In this document: in pieces, positions 5,106 to 5,167 of the stretch | Position numbering within the stretch: position 1 is the first letter of the stretch | Layout: each line of letters begins with the position of its first letter | Assembly: GCA_002315945.1 (NCBI GenBank) | Contig: DCIJ01000104.1 | Span: 1-5,167, forward strand | Length of the DNA: 5,167 nt | From: Lachnospiraceae bacterium UBA1729 | GTDB lineage: Bacteria > Bacillota > Clostridia > Lachnospirales > Lachnospiraceae | Direction of reading: 5' to 3' | Program-made: the position numbers and the translations under genes | The notes under the pieces: generated by a model | The model's database searches: none | Seen by the model: the letters and a program-made list of their open reading frames with translations, nothing else | Told to the model about the DNA's origin: nothing

Positions 5106-5167
5106 AATAATCTTACCACGCACGCACATAAGAATGATAGCAAAAAAAAGAAAATGCGTGATGACTT

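Larger units (their letters stand above)
4852..5167. other. Gene-free, repeat-rich control region
   Basis: 316 bases with no convincing gene. The region is upstream of the phosphatase gene and holds, from left to right, its Shine-Dalgarno, 10-bp phased TTGCA boxes, a compound inverted repeat, a 9-bp direct repeat, a CTGCAG pair with a 10-bp palindrome, and two TGAACCC hairpins. On the minus strand a frame open from the right edge ends at a TGA in the last hairpin (5099-5101), about 22 codons and hydrophobic; it could be the tail of an outside gene but has no recognisable motif. On the plus strand an ATG at 5154 begins a frame running off the edge, without a good ribosome binding site. Confidence 0.5.

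Noticed and set aside
5154..5167. Start of a plus-strand gene (ATG at 5154)
   Set aside because: Only four codons are visible, preceded by an A-run without a clear Shine-Dalgarno.

Overview
The window is a low-to-moderate GC stretch of a Gram-positive, clostridial-type chromosome. Protein style (RimO, omega, YicC and PgsA sequences), purine-rich ribosome binding sites and the gene order yicC-gmk-rpoZ-rimO-pgsA point to Clostridia, most likely Lachnospiraceae; a Butyrivibrio/Pseudobutyrivibrio/Roseburia-like member is plausible but not provable from this sequence. Every gene recognised lies on the minus strand, so the window is transcribed from right to left.

Positions 1-3258 hold a tightly packed housekeeping operon. 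In transcription order it is yicC (YicC/YloC-type RNase family), gmk (guanylate kinase), rpoZ (RNA polymerase omega), rimO (ribosomal protein S12 methylthiotransferase) and the start of pgsA (phosphatidylglycerophosphate synthase), which runs off the left edge. Gaps are 8, 59 and 12 nt, and rimO and pgsA overlap by 17 nt. The operon has a near-consensus sigma-A promoter (3362-3390) embedded in two inverted repeats. One of these is a terminator-like hairpin whose far arm abuts the -10 box. The small remA/DUF370 gene often found between yicC and gmk in Firmicutes is absent here.

Positions 3406-3475 hold two perfect tandem copies of a 32-bp REP-like unit with TGAACCC/GGGTTCA ends and a G-rich core. 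It begins 1-2 nt after the stop of the next gene and ends 15 bp before the -35 box of the yicC promoter. Related palindromes recur at 5063-5105.

Positions 3477-4851 hold two genes between these repeats: a metallo-beta-lactamase-fold hydrolase of the COG1237 (dihydropterin-phosphate-synthase-like) family and a low-molecular-weight protein tyrosine phosphatase. They are probably co-transcribed, phosphatase first, and look like an accessory pair set in front of the housekeeping operon.

Positions 4852-5167 contain no convincing gene. They carry several stacked short repeats and palindromes: 10-bp phased TTGCA boxes, a compound inverted repeat, a 9-bp direct repeat, a 10-bp palindrome and the TGAACCC hairpins. 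This is probably the control region of the phosphatase gene plus a repeat-family remnant. I did not find a clearly new biological system. The most unusual material is the repeat family flanking the two-gene cassette and the promoter/terminator overlap in front of yicC.
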